A stretch of 64,000 nucleotides of DNA from Streptomyces sp. NBC_00341 (GCF_041435055.1 NZ_CP108002.1:5146001-5210000), one strand, 5' to 3'. Counted from the first letter of the stretch, positions 1 to 9,320 are shown. Notes: generated by a model not told the origin, from the sequence alone. Made by a program: numbers and translations.

Positions 1-2
1 CG

Positions 3-752
3 GTCACCAACCGCGAGCTGCTCGTCCGCTCCCTGCGCCACCCGGACTTCCTGGCGGCCCGCCTGGACACCGGCTTCTACGAACGCCACCTGGCGGCCCT
101 GACACCCGCGCTCGACGAGACGTCCGTACGGCAGGCCGCGACCGCGGCCGCCGTCGTCGAGGCGGCCCGCAACGCCACGCTCAGGACCGCAGGTGGGTTC
201 ATGCGCTTCGGCGCGTGGCGCAACCTCCCCTCGCAGCCCCAGCTCCGGCGCTACCGCAGCGAACCGGACGGCCGTGAGTACGAGATCACCTACCGTCCCA
301 CCCGCGACGGCCTGGCCGTCGGCACGGAGGGCGTCCGCGTCGTCGAGGGCGGACGCGTCCGCGCCACCCTCGACATCGACGGCGTGACCCGGCACTTCGG
401 CGTCCGCGTCGAGGACGACCGGGTGTACGTGGACACCCCGTCCGGCGGGTTCACCTTCACCGCCCTGCCCCGCTTCACCGACCCCGCAGAACGCACCGAA
501 CCCGGCTCCCTGCTGGCCCCGATGCCCGGCACCGTCGTCCGTCTCGCCGACGGACTCGCGGCCGGATCCGCCGTCGAGGCCGGGCAGCCGCTGATCTGGC
601 TGGAGGCGATGAAGATGGAGCACCGCATCCTCGCCCCCGCCTCCGGCACCCTCACCGCGCTCCACGCCGCACCCGGCCTCCAGGTGGAGGTCGGCGCACT
701 GCTCGCCGTCGTCACGGAAGACGCATCCGCCCCCGCTGAGGAGACCGCATGA
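3..752 (+). CDS. Biotin-dependent acyl-CoA carboxylase alpha subunit (biotin carboxylase/BCCP), C-terminal part
   Basis: Only the last 249 residues are in the window; the gene begins upstream. The visible part is the end of the biotin-carboxylase domain, a middle beta-rich linker and a C-terminal biotinyl domain with the motif EAMKMEH, whose lysine codon is at 612-614 and is the expected biotin attachment site. Proteins of this kind carboxylate biotin with ATP and bicarbonate and pass CO2 to a carboxyltransferase beta subunit acting on acetyl-, propionyl- or methylcrotonyl-CoA. The beta subunit is not seen here and is probably just upstream. The stop overlaps the next start (ATGA at 749-752). 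Genes that follow make branched-chain or other acyl-CoA breakdown likely, but the substrate cannot be read from the sequence. Confidence 0.93.
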   Translation, partial: VTNRELLVRSLRHPDFLAARLDTGFYERHLAALTPALDETSVRQAATAAAVVEAARNATLRTAGGFMRFGAWRNLPSQPQLRRYRSEPDGREYEITYRPTRDGLAVGTEGVRVVEGGRVRATLDIDGVTRHFGVRVEDDRVYVDTPSGGFTFTALPRFTDPAERTEPGSLLAPMPGTVVRLADGLAAGSAVEAGQPLIWLEAMKMEHRILAPASGTLTALHAAPGLQVEVGALLAVVTEDASAPAEETA

Positions 753-1909
753 GCACCGTCCTCGAAACCGAAGAGCACCAGGCCCTGCGCGCAGCCGTCG
801 CCGCCCTCGGGAAGCGGTACGGGCGTGACTACATGACGTCCGTCGTCCGCGAAGGGGCCCACCCCCGCGAGCTGTGGACCGAGGCCGCCAAGCTCGGCTA
901 CCTCGGGGTGAACCTCCCCGAGGAGTACGGCGGCGGAGGCAGCGGCATGGCCGAACTGTCCATCGTCCTGGAGGAGTTGGGGGCGGCGGGTTCGCCGCTG
1001 CTCATGATGGTCGTGTCGCCCGCCATCTGCGGCACCGTCATCGCCCGCTTCGGCACCGACGCGCAGAAACGCCAGTGGCTGCCGGGCCTCGCGGACGGCA
1101 GCCTCACCATGGCCTTCGGCATCACCGAGCCGGACGCCGGTTCCAACTCGCACCGGATCACCACCACCGCCCGCCGCGACGGCGAGGAGTGGGTGCTCAC
1201 CGGCCGCAAGGTCTTCGTCTCCGGTGTCGACATAGCCGACGCCACGCTCATCGTCGGCCGCACAGAGGACGCCAGGTCCGGCAGGCTCAAGCCCTGCCTC
1301 TTCATCGTCCCGCGCGAGGCCCCCGGCTTCCAGCGCTCGCAGATCGACATGGAACTCCAGGCCCCGGAGAAGCAGTTCGAACTCGTCCTGGACGACGTAC
1401 GGCTGCCCGCCGACGCACTGGTGGGGGACGAGGACGCGGGTCTCCTCCAGCTCTTCGCCGGACTCAACCCGGAACGCATCATGACCGCCGCCTTCGGCAT
1501 CGGAATGGGCCGCTACGCGCTGGGCCGGGCCGTCGAGTACGCGAAGACCCGCCAGGTGTGGAAGGAGCCCATCGGCGCCCACCAGGCCATCGCGCACCCC
1601 CTCGCCCAGGCCCACATCGAACTGGAACTGGCCCGGCTGATGATGCAGAAGGCCGCCCGGCTCTACGACGACGGGGACGACGCCGGGGCGGGCGAGGCCG
1701 CGAACATGGCGAAGTACGCGGCGGGCGAGGCCTGCGTCAAGGCGGTCGACCAGGCCGTGCACACCCTCGGCGGCAACGGACTCACCCGCGAGTACGGCCT
1801 CGGCTCCCTGATCACCGCGTCCCGGGTGGCCCGGATCGCGCCCGTCAGCCGGGAAATGATCCTGAACTACGTATCCCATCAGTCCCTGGGTCTCCCCAAG
1901 TCGTACTGA
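749..1909 (+). CDS. Acyl-CoA dehydrogenase
   Basis: A 386-residue FAD-dependent acyl-CoA dehydrogenase, normal length for the family. It shows the substrate/flavin motif FGITEPDAGSN near residues 122-132 and the C-terminal HTLGGNGL stretch that contacts FAD across the dimer. It oxidises an acyl-CoA to a 2-enoyl-CoA and passes electrons to ETF. The start ATG overlaps the carboxylase stop and has GAGGAG upstream, so translation is probably coupled. Together with the downstream ligase and hydratase it forms a catabolic operon. The usual YEGT glutamate motif near the C-terminus is absent (the segment reads RIAPVSREMI), so the base is probably placed differently, as in isovaleryl-CoA-type enzymes. 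That last point is inference. Confidence 0.93.
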   Translation: MSTVLETEEHQALRAAVAALGKRYGRDYMTSVVREGAHPRELWTEAAKLGYLGVNLPEEYGGGGSGMAELSIVLEELGAAGSPLLMMVVSPAICGTVIARFGTDAQKRQWLPGLADGSLTMAFGITEPDAGSNSHRITTTARRDGEEWVLTGRKVFVSGVDIADATLIVGRTEDARSGRLKPCLFIVPREAPGFQRSQIDMELQAPEKQFELVLDDVRLPADALVGDEDAGLLQLFAGLNPERIMTAAFGIGMGRYALGRAVEYAKTRQVWKEPIGAHQAIAHPLAQAHIELELARLMMQKAARLYDDGDDAGAGEAANMAKYAAGEACVKAVDQAVHTLGGNGLTREYGLGSLITASRVARIAPVSREMILNYVSHQSLGLPKSY

Positions 1910-2079
1910 CAGCCGCCATTCTGTCCCTCCACGCCGTACGGGACCCAACCCACCTCCTCCCCAGGGGGCGGGCGGTCCCGGCCCCGGCGCCGCACGACAC
2001 CTCGCCACGCGTCGTACGGGGCGACCCGGTCACCGAACTCCGTGGCCGCCCCGCCATCCGCATCGAAGGGACTCCCGTC

Positions 2080-3705
2080 ATGGCGCACGTGTTCCGGAGC
2101 GACTACCCCGACGTCCAGCCACTCGACACGGCCATCCACGACGCGGTGCTGGGCCAGGCCGCCGCGGAGTTCGGCGACCGGGTCGCCCTGATCGACGGCA
2201 CGGACGACAGCCGCCGGCTCACTTACCGGCAGCTCGACTCCTTCCACCGGAAGATCGCCGCGGGGCTGGCCGACGCCGGACTCGTCAAGGGCGACGTACT
2301 CGCCCTGCACAGCCCCAACACCATCGCCTACCCGGCCGTCTTCTTCGGCGCCACCCGGGCCGGGGCCACCGTCACCACCGCCCACCCGCTCGCCACGGCC
2401 GAGGAATTCGCGGGGCAGCTCCGCGACTCCTCCGCACGCTGGATCGTCACCGTCTCCCCGCTCCTGAACACCGCCCGCCGCGCGGCCGAACTCGTCGGCG
2501 GCATCGAGGAGATCTTCGTCTGCGACCATGCCGAAGGGCACACCTCCGTCCTCGACATGCTCACCACCACCGCCCCCGAACCGATGGTCACCATCGACCC
2601 GGCCGAGGACATCGCCGCGCTGCCGTACTCCTCCGGCACCACCGGCGTCCCCAAGGGCGTCATGCTCACCCACCGCTCCATGGCCACCAACCTGGAACAG
2701 CTGCGCCCCTTCGTCCCCATGGGTACCGACGCCCGCATCCTGGCCGTGCTCCCCTTCTTCCACATCTACGGGCTCACCGCCCTGATGAACGCACCGCTGC
2801 GGACCGGCGCCACCGTCGTCGTCCTGCCGCGCTTCGACCTCCCCCAGTTCCTGACCGCGATCGAGAAACACCGCATCACCGGCCTCTACGTGGCCCCGCC
2901 GATCGTGCTGGCCCTCGCGAAGCACCCGGTCGTCGACCGCTACGACCTGTCCTCCATCGAGTACATCGTCAGCTCCGCCGCCCCGCTGGACGCCGAACTC
3001 GCCGCCGCCTGCTCGCGCAGACTCGGCCTGCCGCCCCTGCGCCAGGCGTACGGGATGACGGAGCTGTCGCCCGGCACCCACGTCGTCCCGCTGGCCGCCG
3101 AGAACCCGCCGCCCGGGGCCGTCGGCACCCTGCTGCCCAACACCGAGATGCGCATCGTCTCCCTCGACGCCCCCGGCGAGGACGCCGGAACGGGCACCGA
3201 CGGCGAGATCCTGATCCGCGGCCCGCAGGTGATGAAGGGCTATCTCGGCCGCCCCGACGCCACCGCCGCGATGATCGACGCCGACGGCTGGCTGCACACC
3301 GGGGACATCGGGCGGGTGGACGAGGACGGCTGGCTGTTCGTCGTCGACCGGGTCAAGGAACTCATCAAGTACAAGGGCTACCAGGTCGCCCCCGCCGAAC
3401 TCGAAGCGCTGCTGCTCGGCCACGCCTCCATAGCCGACGCCGCCGTCATCGGCGTGTACGACGCCGACGGCAACGAGATCCCCAAGGCCTTCCTGGTCCG
3501 CAGGCCAACCGTCGCCCCCGTCGACCTCACGGCGGACGACGTCATGGCGTACGTCACCGAGCGCGTCGCCCCGTACAAGAAGATCCGGCAGGTCGAGTTC
3601 ATCGACGCCGTACCGCGCGCCGTGTCCGGCAAGATCCTGCGCCGCGAACTGCGCGACCGCGAGAAGAGCCGTACCGCCCCCGACACCCCGGAGAAGACCC
3701 CATGA
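2080..3705 (+). CDS. 4-coumarate-CoA-ligase-like acyl-CoA synthetase
   Basis: A 541-residue AMP-forming synthetase of the ANL superfamily. It has the P-loop-like motif YSSGTTGVPKG near residues 183-193, GWLHTGDIG in the hinge region, and a C-terminal lysine in AVSGKILRREL near residue 517. It would activate an aryl or alkyl acid to its CoA thioester via an acyl adenylate. The frame is open far upstream, but the ATG at 2080 has GAAGGG about 10 bases before it and starts a typical 4CL N-terminus. The stop overlaps the following hydratase start (ATGA). It resembles the 4CL gene known from S. coelicolor (SCO4383, from memory). The natural acid is unknown; cinnamate-type or branched fatty acids are both possible. 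Confidence 0.92.
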   Translation: MAHVFRSDYPDVQPLDTAIHDAVLGQAAAEFGDRVALIDGTDDSRRLTYRQLDSFHRKIAAGLADAGLVKGDVLALHSPNTIAYPAVFFGATRAGATVTTAHPLATAEEFAGQLRDSSARWIVTVSPLLNTARRAAELVGGIEEIFVCDHAEGHTSVLDMLTTTAPEPMVTIDPAEDIAALPYSSGTTGVPKGVMLTHRSMATNLEQLRPFVPMGTDARILAVLPFFHIYGLTALMNAPLRTGATVVVLPRFDLPQFLTAIEKHRITGLYVAPPIVLALAKHPVVDRYDLSSIEYIVSSAAPLDAELAAACSRRLGLPPLRQAYGMTELSPGTHVVPLAAENPPPGAVGTLLPNTEMRIVSLDAPGEDAGTGTDGEILIRGPQVMKGYLGRPDATAAMIDADGWLHTGDIGRVDEDGWLFVVDRVKELIKYKGYQVAPAELEALLLGHASIADAAVIGVYDADGNEIPKAFLVRRPTVAPVDLTADDVMAYVTERVAPYKKIRQVEFIDAVPRAVSGKILRRELRDREKSRTAPDTPEKTP

Positions 3706-4439
3706 CGCTGGCCGCCCCCACGCACGAGCGCGGCATCACCACCCTCACCCTGGACTCACCGGCCAACCGCAACGCGCTCTCCGCGCGGCTGGTCGGCGAG
3801 CTCTCGGCCGCGCTCGCCGCGTGCGCGGCCGACGACACCGTACGAGCCGTCGTCCTCACCCACACCGGCAACACCTTCTGCGCGGGCGCCGACCTGACCG
3901 CCCCCGCGGACCCGGCGGCCTTCGTCGCGCTGCTGCGGCAGATCGTCGCGCTGCCCAAACCGGTGGTGGGCCGGGTCACCGGTCACGTCCGGGCGGGCGG
4001 GCTGGGGCTGCTCGGCGCCTGCGACATCTCGGCGGCCGGACCTGCCGCCTCCTTCGCGCTCACCGAGTCCCGTCTCGGCCTCGCCCCCGCCGTCATCTCG
4101 ATGCCCCTGCTGCCCCGCGTCGACCCGCGCGCCGCCACCCGCTACTACCTCACCGGCGAACGCTTCGACGCTGCGGAGGCCGCCCGGATCTCCCTCGTCA
4201 CGCTGGCCGCCGCCGACGACGTGGACGAGGCGCTGGCCCCTGTGCTCGACGGGCTGCGCCGGGCCTCCCCGCAGGGGCTGCGGGCATCGAAGGAGCTGGT
4301 CACGGCTAGTGTGCTGGAGAGTTTCGACCAGCACGCGGAAGACCTCATCGCCCGCTCCGCGGCACTCTTCGCCTCCGAGGAGGCCCGCGAGGGGATGACG
4401 GCCTTCCTCGAACGACGGGATCCCGCATGGGTGTGGTGA
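3702..4439 (+). CDS. Enoyl-CoA hydratase/isomerase family protein
   Basis: A 245-residue crotonase-fold protein, slightly shorter than the usual 255-260. The first oxyanion-hole segment is NTFCAGADL and the second is GHVRAGGLGLLGACD. One catalytic-type glutamate sits in TESRLGL, while the second glutamate region (APAV) lacks the GAGGTQ pattern of true hydratases, so isomerase or lyase chemistry is also possible. It is the fourth gene of the operon and overlaps the synthetase stop by four bases. It should act on the enoyl-CoA made by the upstream dehydrogenase. Its last 13 bases overlap the TetR gene start. Confidence 0.9.
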   Translation: MTLAAPTHERGITTLTLDSPANRNALSARLVGELSAALAACAADDTVRAVVLTHTGNTFCAGADLTAPADPAAFVALLRQIVALPKPVVGRVTGHVRAGGLGLLGACDISAAGPAASFALTESRLGLAPAVISMPLLPRVDPRAATRYYLTGERFDAAEAARISLVTLAAADDVDEALAPVLDGLRRASPQGLRASKELVTASVLESFDQHAEDLIARSAALFASEEAREGMTAFLERRDPAWVW

Positions 4440-5020
4440 CGCAGGGCAGGAGTCCGGGCCCCAAGCAGGACCGCAGCCGGGCCACCCGCATGCGGCTCCT
4501 GGAAGCCGCGGTCTCCTGCCTGGCCGAACACGGCTGGGCGGGCTCCACCGTCTCCGTCGTCGCGGAACGCGCCGGGGTCTCGCGCGGCGCCGCCCAGCAC
4601 CACTTCCCCACCCGCGAGGACCTGTTCACCGCAGCCGTCGAGTACGTCGCGGAGGAACGCTCCGCCGCCCTGCGCGCCCTGCCCGACCAGGACCGCGCGG
4701 CGGTCGTCGCCGCCCTCGTCGACCTCTACACGGGGCCGCTCTTCCGCGCCGCCCTCCAGCTCTGGGTCGCCGCCTCCAACGAGGAGCAGCTCCGCCCCCG
4801 CGTCACCGAGCTGGAGGCCCGCGTCGGCCGCGAGACCCACCGCATCGCCGTCGGCCTCCTGCACGCCGACGAGAACCGCCCCGGCGTACGCGAAACGGTC
4901 CAGGGCCTCCTGGACATGGCACGCGGTCTGGGCCTGGCCAACGTCCTCACCGACGACACGGCCCGCCGCCGCCGCGTGGTGGCGCAGTGGGCGGCGATGA
5001 TCGAGGACGCGCTGGGCTGA
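4427..5020 (+). CDS. TetR-family transcriptional regulator
   Basis: A 197-residue one-component repressor. The N-terminal three-helix DNA-binding domain covers roughly residues 20-65 and contains AERAGVSRGAAQHHF, a classic TetR recognition-helix pattern; the rest is a helical ligand domain. The gene overlaps the hydratase by 13 bases, so it is the last cistron of the operon and probably autoregulates it in response to an acyl-CoA. The operator is expected upstream of the carboxylase and thus outside the window. The ATG at 4427 precedes a GTG at 4433; either would preserve the domain. Confidence 0.92.
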   Translation: MGVVTQGRSPGPKQDRSRATRMRLLEAAVSCLAEHGWAGSTVSVVAERAGVSRGAAQHHFPTREDLFTAAVEYVAEERSAALRALPDQDRAAVVAALVDLYTGPLFRAALQLWVAASNEEQLRPRVTELEARVGRETHRIAVGLLHADENRPGVRETVQGLLDMARGLGLANVLTDDTARRRRVVAQWAAMIEDALG

Positions 5021-5149
5021 CGCCGACCGGGGTGCGCACCGCCCGTCCGACGCGGATGTCACAACTGGGCCCACCCGTTTCGTCGTTCAGGGAAACGGCC
5101 TCCCGCAGGGGAGCCGGGCCATGTGACTACCCCTTGAATCGGAGCACTC

Positions 5150-5506
5150 GTGTCCGCTGCATACCTCACCCTCACCATCCTCGGCGTGGTCTTCAACGGC
5201 GCCGCCGCCGTCACCTATCTGATCGGCCACGACTACCCCAAGACCCAGGCGGACATGAAGGGCATCGACCGCAAGTGGGTGCCGGTGCTGGGGTCGCTGC
5301 TCGCGGCGGGCACGGTGGGGCTGGCGGCCGGACTCGTCGTCCCGGTCCTGGGCACCCTCGCCGCCATCGGCCTCATCCTCTATTTCATCGGCGCGATCTT
5401 CGCCCACCTGCGGGTGGGCTCCCGCAACATCGTGGGCGGGATCGTGTTCCTCGCCACGGCGGTGGCCGTCCTGGTGCTGGGGATGCTCGATCACGGCGCC
5501 TGGTAG
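5150..5506 (+). CDS. Small four-helix membrane protein (DoxX-like)
   Basis: A 118-residue integral membrane protein with four hydrophobic segments at about residues 5-23, 45-65, 68-88 and 97-115, the general build of DoxX-like proteins. GTG start with GGAG eight bases upstream. No catalytic motif is visible and the role is unknown. The last codons and stop lie inside the first copy of a 35-bp tandem repeat, so the C-terminal LDHGAW is repeat-encoded. It stands alone between the TetR gene and an acetyltransferase. Confidence 0.75.
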   Translation: MSAAYLTLTILGVVFNGAAAVTYLIGHDYPKTQADMKGIDRKWVPVLGSLLAAGTVGLAAGLVVPVLGTLAAIGLILYFIGAIFAHLRVGSRNIVGGIVFLATAVAVLVLGMLDHGAW

Positions 5507-5625
5507 GGACGGCCGGGTTGCTCGATCACGGCGCCTGGTAGGGACGGCCGGGTTGCTCGATCACGGCGCCTGGTAGGGACGGCCGGGTTGCTCGATCACG
5601 GCGACTGGCAGCGACGGCCCGGATA
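5486..5625 (+). repeat. 35-bp tandem repeat, three perfect copies and one degraded
   Basis: Three identical 35-base units start at 5486, 5521 and 5556, each beginning CTCGATCACGGCGCCTGGTA; a fourth, diverged copy follows at 5591. The first copy contains the stop codon of the small membrane protein. The extra copies lie in the untranslated 3' region and cannot be read through, because each carries the stop in a shifted frame. This looks like a recent local duplication of a gene end. Confidence 0.95.
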
Positions 5626-5663
5626 TCCTGCTCGGTCCCGACAGGCCAGGGAGGCCCCGCACC

Positions 5664-6206
5664 ATGACCAGCAACACGTCACCCTTCCCCGCCCGGATCG
5701 AGCTGACGGGGGAGGGCCTCGTCCTGCGCGACTGGACGGAGGCCGACCTGGCCGCGATGCCGGATCTGTTCGACCACGCCGACATCGCGCACTGGACCCC
5801 GATCGTCTCGCCCTTCGACGAGAAGGCCTCCCGGGCCCGCCTGGACAAGGCCCGGCAGCTGCGGGAGGAGGGCTCGACCATCCTGCTCGCGATCACCGTG
5901 GACGGCGGCGCCCCGCTCGGCGAGGTGATGCTGCGACGCGCCCCGGAGGGCACGGAGTTGGGGTACGCCGTCGGCCCCGCCCACCGCGGCCACGGCCTGG
6001 CCGCACGGGCGGTACGGCTGATGGCGGGGTACGCCTTCGAGGAGCTGGGCGCGGACCAGGTGATCCTGGAGCTGGAGGCCGACAACGCCGCCAGCGTCGG
6101 GGTCGCCACCCGGGCGGGCTTCAGCCTGCTCGACATCCCCCTGATCGAGGGCGAGGAGAAGGGGCGCCCCTACACCCTCCAGACGTGGGGCCTGGACCGG
6201 CCCTGA
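5664..6206 (+). CDS. GNAT-family N-acetyltransferase
   Basis: A 180-residue GNAT protein of the RimJ/RimL type. The acetyl-CoA pyrophosphate-binding loop is HRGHGLA, preceded by the ELGYAV strand typical of this branch, and followed by the DNAASVGVATRAGF helix and strand. The acceptor may be a protein N-terminus, an amino acid or a small amine; nothing nearby identifies it. GGGAGG lies a suitable distance before the ATG. Monocistronic, convergent with the regulator that follows. Confidence 0.88.
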   Translation: MTSNTSPFPARIELTGEGLVLRDWTEADLAAMPDLFDHADIAHWTPIVSPFDEKASRARLDKARQLREEGSTILLAITVDGGAPLGEVMLRRAPEGTELGYAVGPAHRGHGLAARAVRLMAGYAFEELGADQVILELEADNAASVGVATRAGFSLLDIPLIEGEEKGRPYTLQTWGLDRP

Positions 6207-6227
6207 CGGGAGCGGGGCGCCGCCGCC

Positions 6228-7631
6228 CTACCGCGGCCCGCCGATGGCGAGTTCCGTGCGGGTGCGGTGGATGAAGTCGCGCACGGCCGGCTCGCGGCGC
6301 CAGGGGGCCAGCGCGGTGCTGAACTCGCGTACGTAGTCCAGGGCCCGGCTGGACCGGACGCGGGCGAGGATGTCGACGGACCGGTTGCCCAGTTCCAGGC
6401 CGAGGCCGAGGTCGCGGGCCTGGAGGTGGGCGGTCCCCACGATGGCCAGGCGCATGCCGACCGAGCGGGTGAAGACGCCCGGCGGCATGGCTGCGGCGCG
6501 CTGGTTCCAGGCGAGGGCGGCCTTGGGGTTCTTCAGGTCGCGGAACACCTCGGTGGCATCCGCGGACAGGCGGGCGTGGTGGTAGAAGTCGATCCACGCG
6601 GGCTCGTCGCCGCCGGCGTCCTTCGACTGTTCCAGCAGCCCTTCGGAGGCGGCCAGCGCCCGGGAGGCGGCCTTGGGGTCGTTCTCGCGGGCGTGGGCGC
6701 GGGCCTCGATCAGCTTGGTGAAGGCCAGCACCCGGGGAACAGCCCGGCCCTTCGCCCGCTCGAAGGCGCCCTGGGCCATGTCGACGGCCTCGCCCGCGAA
6801 GCCGCGCAGCAGCGACTGCATGGCCATCGTGGTCAGGACGTAGCAGCCCAGCTGGACGTCACCGCCCGCGCGGGCGAGGCGGAGCGCCTGGATGAAGTGC
6901 CGCTGGGCGACGTCGTGTTGCCCGACGTCGAACGCCGTCCACCCGGCCAGCCGGGACAGCTCCGCGGTGACGGAGAACAGCTCGCGGCCGACCCCGTCGG
7001 CGAAGGACCCCCGCAGCAGTGGGGCCGCCCGCTCCTGGAGGCAGGTGGTGACCGAGTTCGCCTTCCAGTTCCCGCCGCCGTATCTGGAGTCCCACCGCCG
7101 GGCGTCGTCGGCGGCCTCGCGCAGCTCGTCGAGGTCCGCGCGCCCGACCTGCCCGCCGCCCCGGTGGCCGGCGGTCTCGTCGGCGGGAGTGACGAGCCAG
7201 CGGGTGACCGGGGCGGCGAACGCGGACACGGCGAAGCCGGATGCGCCCGTGGCGAGGAAGTCGCGGCGGTTCACGGAGCTCCAGAACGAAGTGGCGACGC
7301 GGACGGCGTCAGCGGGGTCCCGCGGGAAATCCAACCCCACGTTCGCGTCCGGTGTCCGCGCATCGGCCATACCGATTTCGGCAAGGCCGACGGACCGCCC
7401 CAGCCGTTCGCCGATCGCCTGGGCGAGGAGCTCGGGGACCGGCCACTTCGGGGTCATCCCGCGTCGGCACCAGTTCGCGACCGAGGTGTGCGAGTAGCCG
7501 GTGGCGGTCCCGGCCTGCCGGGCGAGCTGGTTGATCCGGTGGGCCAGGGACTTGTGGCTCGCACCGCAGCCTTCGATGAGCCGGGCCAGATCCGCGTTGG
7601 GCGGACGGCTCCGGCGGACGGTCGATGCCAC
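6228..7631 (-). CDS. XRE-type regulator with internal RRDFL motif and helical repeat domain
   Basis: A 467-residue protein with an N-terminal helix-turn-helix domain (about residues 12-75, containing YSHTSVANWCRRG), a twin-arginine-like motif NRRDFLATG at 121-129 followed by a small-residue hydrophobic stretch, and a long helical C-terminal half that looks TPR-like. The build matches NsdA-like streptomycete regulators, which affect development and antibiotic production; that link is by recall of architecture. A paralogue with the motif at the same residues lies at 34695-36077. The start faces away from the UDP-glucose dehydrogenase gene across a 340-base divergent gap. Confidence 0.8.
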   Translation of the reverse strand: MASTVRRSRPPNADLARLIEGCGASHKSLAHRINQLARQAGTATGYSHTSVANWCRRGMTPKWPVPELLAQAIGERLGRSVGLAEIGMADARTPDANVGLDFPRDPADAVRVATSFWSSVNRRDFLATGASGFAVSAFAAPVTRWLVTPADETAGHRGGGQVGRADLDELREAADDARRWDSRYGGGNWKANSVTTCLQERAAPLLRGSFADGVGRELFSVTAELSRLAGWTAFDVGQHDVAQRHFIQALRLARAGGDVQLGCYVLTTMAMQSLLRGFAGEAVDMAQGAFERAKGRAVPRVLAFTKLIEARAHARENDPKAASRALAASEGLLEQSKDAGGDEPAWIDFYHHARLSADATEVFRDLKNPKAALAWNQRAAAMPPGVFTRSVGMRLAIVGTAHLQARDLGLGLELGNRSVDILARVRSSRALDYVREFSTALAPWRREPAVRDFIHRTRTELAIGGPR

Positions 7632-7971
7632 GACGTCCCCCCTGACCAGTCACTGGAGCGTTGCGCACACGAGGCCTCGGACGGACGGGCTCCGCATCGG
7701 CGGAGCACGTTCAGTGGAGTACGCGACGGGGGCGGAGCATTGCGGTCCGTACGCGATTCCCGTGTGTCGGGTCACCGAGGGTATTGCCTCCCGCTCGCGA
7801 CGAACCGCGCACGCGAGTTGTGAGCCCCCCTGTGAGCCCTCCCCGCGACCACCGCCGGCCGTTGTGATGAGGGTCCGGGCCACGGTCGCCGCCGGAACCG
7901 GACAACTCCCTTCCGACGGCGGCCGCCGCCGTACCTGGCCGCCCGGGGGCCCACCTGAAAGGCACCTGCTC
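7632..7971. other. Divergent intergenic region, no gene seen
   Basis: A 340-base spacer between the XRE regulator and the UDP-glucose dehydrogenase gene. It should hold both promoters. A short direct repeat TGTGAGCCC occurs twice around 7820-7840. I see no convincing coding frame, riboswitch or strong palindrome. Confidence 0.5.
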
Positions 7972-9291
7972 GTGAAACTCACCGTCATCGGCTGCGGCTA
8001 CCTCGGAGCGACTCACGCGGCCTGCATGGCCGAACTCGGGCACGACGTGCTCGGCATGGACACCGACAAGGACAAGGTCCACCTCCTCAACTCCGGCAAG
8101 GCCCCGTTCTTCGAACGCGACCTGGACGACCTGCTGGCCAAGCACACCGCCTCGGGCCGCCTGAGGTTCACCGCCTCCTACGCCGAAGCCGCCGCCCACG
8201 GCGCACTGCACTTCATCGGCGTCGGCACCCCGCAGCGGGCCGGAGAGAACGCCTACGACCTCACCCACCTCTTCAGCGCCGTCCGCGGGCTCGCCCCGCA
8301 CCTGCTCAGCCCGGCCGTGGTCGCGGTCAAGTCGACCGTCCCGGTCGGCACGGCACCGCGCGTCGCGGAGATCCTGAAGGAGTCGGCCCCGGCGGGCGAG
8401 AAGATCGAGGTCGCCTGGAATCCGGAGTTCCTGCGCGAGTCGTCCGCCGTCGAGGACACCCTCCACCCCGACCGGCTCGTCCTCGGCTTCGACGCCGAAC
8501 ACTCCTGGGCCGAAGCCGTCCTGCGGCAGTGCTTCGGAAGGATCATCGAGGCGGGGACGCCGACGATCGTCACCGACTGGGCCACCGCCGAACTCGCGAA
8601 GGCCTCCGCGAACTCCTTCCTCGCCACGAAGATCTCCTTCATCAACGCGATGGCCGAGGTCTGCGAGACAGCGGGCGCCGACGTCCACCAGCTGGCGGAC
8701 ATCCTCGGCCACGATGTCCGCATCGGCCGCCGCGGCATGCGACCCGGTCTCGGCTTCGGCGGCGGCTGCCTCCCCAAGGACATCCGCGGCTTCATGGCCC
8801 GCGCCGGTGAGCTCGGGGCCGACCAGGCCCTGACGTTCCTGCGCGAGGTCGACGCGATCAACAACCGGCGCCGCGAACGCATGGTCGACCTCGCCCGCGA
8901 ACAACTCGACGGCCACCTCGTTGGCAAGCGGATCACCGTCTGGGGCGCCGCCTTCAAGCCGAACACCGACGACATCCGCGACTCACCCGCGCTCGCCGTC
9001 GCCCACAGGCTCCAGGAACTCGGCGCCACCGTCACCGTCAGCGACCCCAAGGCCCTCGACAGCGCCCGCAAATCCCACCCGCAGCTCGACTACATCGACG
9101 ACCCGATCGCCGCGGTCCAGGACGCGGACCTGCTGCTGCACCTGACGGAATGGGCACAGTTCGGCCACGTGGACCCCCACCACCTCGCCACCCGCGCCGC
9201 GAGCCCGAAGGTCATCGACGGCCGAGGCACCCTGGATGCCGCCGCCTGGCGCGAAGCGGGCTGGACCGTCCGCGCCCTCGGGCGGCCCTGA
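7972..9291 (+). CDS. UDP-glucose/GDP-mannose 6-dehydrogenase family protein
   Basis: A 439-residue NAD-dependent nucleotide-sugar dehydrogenase that oxidises the C6 alcohol of UDP-glucose (or a related sugar) to the acid. The N-terminal Rossmann motif VIGCGYLG begins at residue 5, the catalytic cysteine is Cys266 in GGGCLPKD, and the C-terminal domain begins with VWGAAFKPNTDD. The GTG at 7972 is chosen because it directly precedes the beta-strand MKLTVIGCG and has a GAAAGG site upstream; the open frame extends further 5' without protein-like sequence. No glycosyltransferase is adjacent, so the product may feed exopolysaccharide or glucuronate-containing glycans made elsewhere. Confidence 0.92.
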   Translation: MKLTVIGCGYLGATHAACMAELGHDVLGMDTDKDKVHLLNSGKAPFFERDLDDLLAKHTASGRLRFTASYAEAAAHGALHFIGVGTPQRAGENAYDLTHLFSAVRGLAPHLLSPAVVAVKSTVPVGTAPRVAEILKESAPAGEKIEVAWNPEFLRESSAVEDTLHPDRLVLGFDAEHSWAEAVLRQCFGRIIEAGTPTIVTDWATAELAKASANSFLATKISFINAMAEVCETAGADVHQLADILGHDVRIGRRGMRPGLGFGGGCLPKDIRGFMARAGELGADQALTFLREVDAINNRRRERMVDLAREQLDGHLVGKRITVWGAAFKPNTDDIRDSPALAVAHRLQELGATVTVSDPKALDSARKSHPQLDYIDDPIAAVQDADLLLHLTEWAQFGHVDPHHLATRAASPKVIDGRGTLDAAAWREAGWTVRALGRP

Positions 9292-9320
9292 GAACTCCCA
9301 ACAGAATGATCTCCGCCCGG

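Noticed and set aside
290..2008. Long minus-strand open frame opposite the carboxylase and dehydrogenase
   Set aside because: It is a shadow of plus-strand coding in GC-rich DNA; composition is Gly/Arg/Pro/Ala/Val without domain features, and it lies under clearly conserved genes.
2080..3705. Phenylpropanoid or antibiotic biosynthesis gene cluster
   Set aside because: The 4CL-like gene is alone of its kind and its neighbours are acyl-CoA degradation genes, so a catabolic operon is the better reading.
5486..5625. CRISPR-like repeats
   Set aside because: Units are directly adjacent without spacers and no cas gene is present; it is a simple tandem repeat.
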